From NCBI RefSeq assembly GCF_030052815.1, contig NC_079496.1, positions 682,001 through 746,000 on the forward strand: a stretch of DNA of 64,000 nucleotides, in the 5' to 3' direction. Below the pieces are notes generated by a model that did no database searches, was not told the origin of the DNA, and saw only the letters and a program-made list of their open reading frames with translations. Of this stretch, positions 62,376 through 64,000 are shown in pieces. Source of the DNA: Hevea brasiliensis. Lineage: Eukaryota; Streptophyta; Magnoliopsida; Malpighiales; Euphorbiaceae. The position numbers and the translations under genes are program-made. Positions within the stretch are counted from its first letter, which is position 1. Every line of letters begins with the position of its first letter.

Positions 62376-64000
62376 CCTCCCAGAGTCGACACAGCTAACT
62401 TACGCCCTAATTCCTACGAGAATAAAAATCAACCACGCCGTCGAATTCGAGGTTTAAGAATCGATTAGAGACAGCTGATGCTCAAGGCAAGGCTTGTGTT
62501 GACAAAATAGGCTATGATCAGAGAAAATGAAGGGATCGCCGAAGTGAAATAATCAGAAAATAAAAAAGAGAGAATGGAGAAATTAGTGTTTGATTTAGGA
62601 AAGCAAAAGGAGAGTTGAAGAAGAGGAGAAGTTTATGAATTTTCACGCGCTTTTTCTCTGGCAGAGTGGAGATGGAAGATGAAGAGAAGGACCCGAAAAG
62701 TTACAGATCAAAAAGGCCGCATATGCGTATGTGAGAATTGTGCAAGACTATAGTTTTAATGCCGTTTCGTTTATATTGTAAACAAAAACGACAGTCCACG
62801 CACGACCAGGATTCAGGCTCAAAAGCTTCAAGGGCTAAGTAATTCCATACTTTGGAGTCTAATATAATTATCATCCCAATTTAATATCTCATAATTTTTA
62901 AGATGACTTAATTATATAATTTTGACATGATTATAATGTTGCTATACAAATTTATAATTTTTAAATATTAATATAAAATTAATCTTAAGTAAAGTCAATA
63001 ACAAAAAAAATCCATATAATTAATATTAACTAATTTAAAATTAAATTTTCATTATTGTTTTTTTTCTATGAGGGTAAGTTCATCAAAATTAAGAAGTTGA
63101 TCCAAGAGCAACAAATAAAATGAAAGCCGAGATCAGTATTCTCTTGGGTGGGGAAATAAATGGGCCTAGCCTTGTGGCTTGTAAAAATTAAATAGATGGG
63201 CAGATGGTTAAGTTATTATGATGCCTTATCTGGATCAAACAATGGATTAAAATTAGACCCAGAAAAGGCCCACATTGAAGGTATAGTACAAATTACAATT
63301 ACAAACTTCTCGTGCGAGTGATTGGAGACTTCTAACAAACAGTTGGTGAGCAAAAAAAAAAAAAAGAAAAAGCATCCATGAATTAAGGGTTGACATTGCA
63401 CAATCACATGGATACTTGTACGATCTAAGTGGATAGAGATAAAAGTCCAAGGCTTATTAATTAATGTCAAAGGAAATTAGGTGTTGTTGCAAAGTTATAT
63501 ATTCATGGAGTCCTGAATCTAATTCTGCAAACTAAGAAATTTGCATGCATGTTATCATTATTAGAGGTTTATTAATTCAAACTGGGAAGATTAATGGTTA
63601 TTGAGCTGACTCCTGCCTTACCCACTTAGAGTTTGGTTCAATTTTGTGCATAACTGCGTGCTCTGGTAGTTGACATTTTAGGCCTTTTTGACTCGTGTTT
63701 CAACCCATTTGTTTAAGGTGGGTGAAGAATCGGTTTTGACTTGATAGGTTGAACCTTTTTCATCTGCTAATTAAATTCATATTAATGTAATGTAAGTGGT
63801 AGGTTACGATTAGTTTATGGTTATACACTTGGATAAACAGAATCATTATATATGGTAGGATATCCGTCGAGCTTGCTTGAGTCATGCAATAGACAAAACA
63901 TGAATCCAACTTCACTTTAAATTAATTTGTAAATAACTAGCTTGTTGACTGGGCACAGATTTTTTATTTTATTTTATTATGATAAGGTATTGTTAGGATT
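62376..64000. other. UPL6 upstream region and window edge
   Basis: The first about 450 bases, purine-rich and less AT-rich, are the UPL6 leader and promoter. The rest is AT-rich with a poly-T at about 63058-63067 and a poly-A at about 63353-63365. No gene is visible up to the end of the window. Confidence 0.45.

Overview
This is plant nuclear DNA. The genes are intron-rich with GT-AG boundaries, the spacers are very AT-rich, and the transposable elements are typical plant classes: a Ty3/Gypsy chromovirus primed by initiator-Met tRNA, TRIM-like pieces, MITEs, a SINE-like relic and a LINE RNase H fossil. The proteins look eudicot. From memory I favour a rosid, possibly Malpighiales/Euphorbiaceae such as rubber tree or cassava, with low confidence on the family.

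Eight host genes were rebuilt exon by exon; the boundaries close in frame in every gene except the HS1-like one. In order they are: PP2C phosphatase (+, 393-2662); mitochondrial dihydrolipoyl dehydrogenase, the E3 subunit of 2-oxoacid dehydrogenases and L protein of glycine decarboxylase (+, 4417-6659); SWC5/BCNT subunit of the SWR1 chromatin remodeller (-, 9413-11092); a stress-response A/B-barrel protein of HS1 type with an apparent +1 frameshift (-, 12333-12778); galactinol synthase (-, 15369-16721); plastid ribosomal protein S1 (+, 23050-25805); NEMF/Rqc2-type ribosome quality control factor (-, 26698-33638, 14 exons); and the HECT ubiquitin ligase UPL6 (-, 49941-62375, 26 exons). They are independent housekeeping or stress genes, not an operon or cluster. 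As I recall the Arabidopsis map, UPL6, HS1, mtLPD2 and a PP2C lie together at At3g17205-17250, while SWC5, GolS10 and RPS1 lie at At5g30490-30510. The window would then interleave two fractionated Arabidopsis segments in conserved order.

Mobile DNA fills the spacers. A full 10.4-kb Tekay/Del-like Gypsy element (35182-45581, TSD TACCC, LTRs of 2.71 and 2.64 kb) sits inside an older, oppositely oriented LTR of a related family (35013-35181 plus 45587-46915). That older LTR adjoins another reversed LTR fragment (34607-34939) on one side and a long-armed palindromic MITE (46916-47861) on the other. A likely solo LTR of the same family is at 18504-21026. A hAT-like MITE with a near-perfect 8-bp TSD is at 48887-49344. 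UPL6 introns carry a TRIM remnant, a SINE-like relic and a 166-bp triplication. The Gypsy polyprotein is dead; its in-frame stops look mostly like C-to-T changes.

I found no CRISPR, rRNA or convincing tRNA gene, and no evidence of an undescribed multi-gene system. The most useful second looks are the HS1 frameshift, the stop-codon decay pattern of the Gypsy element, the internal duplication in SWC5, and the stop-free GC-AG intron of UPL6.
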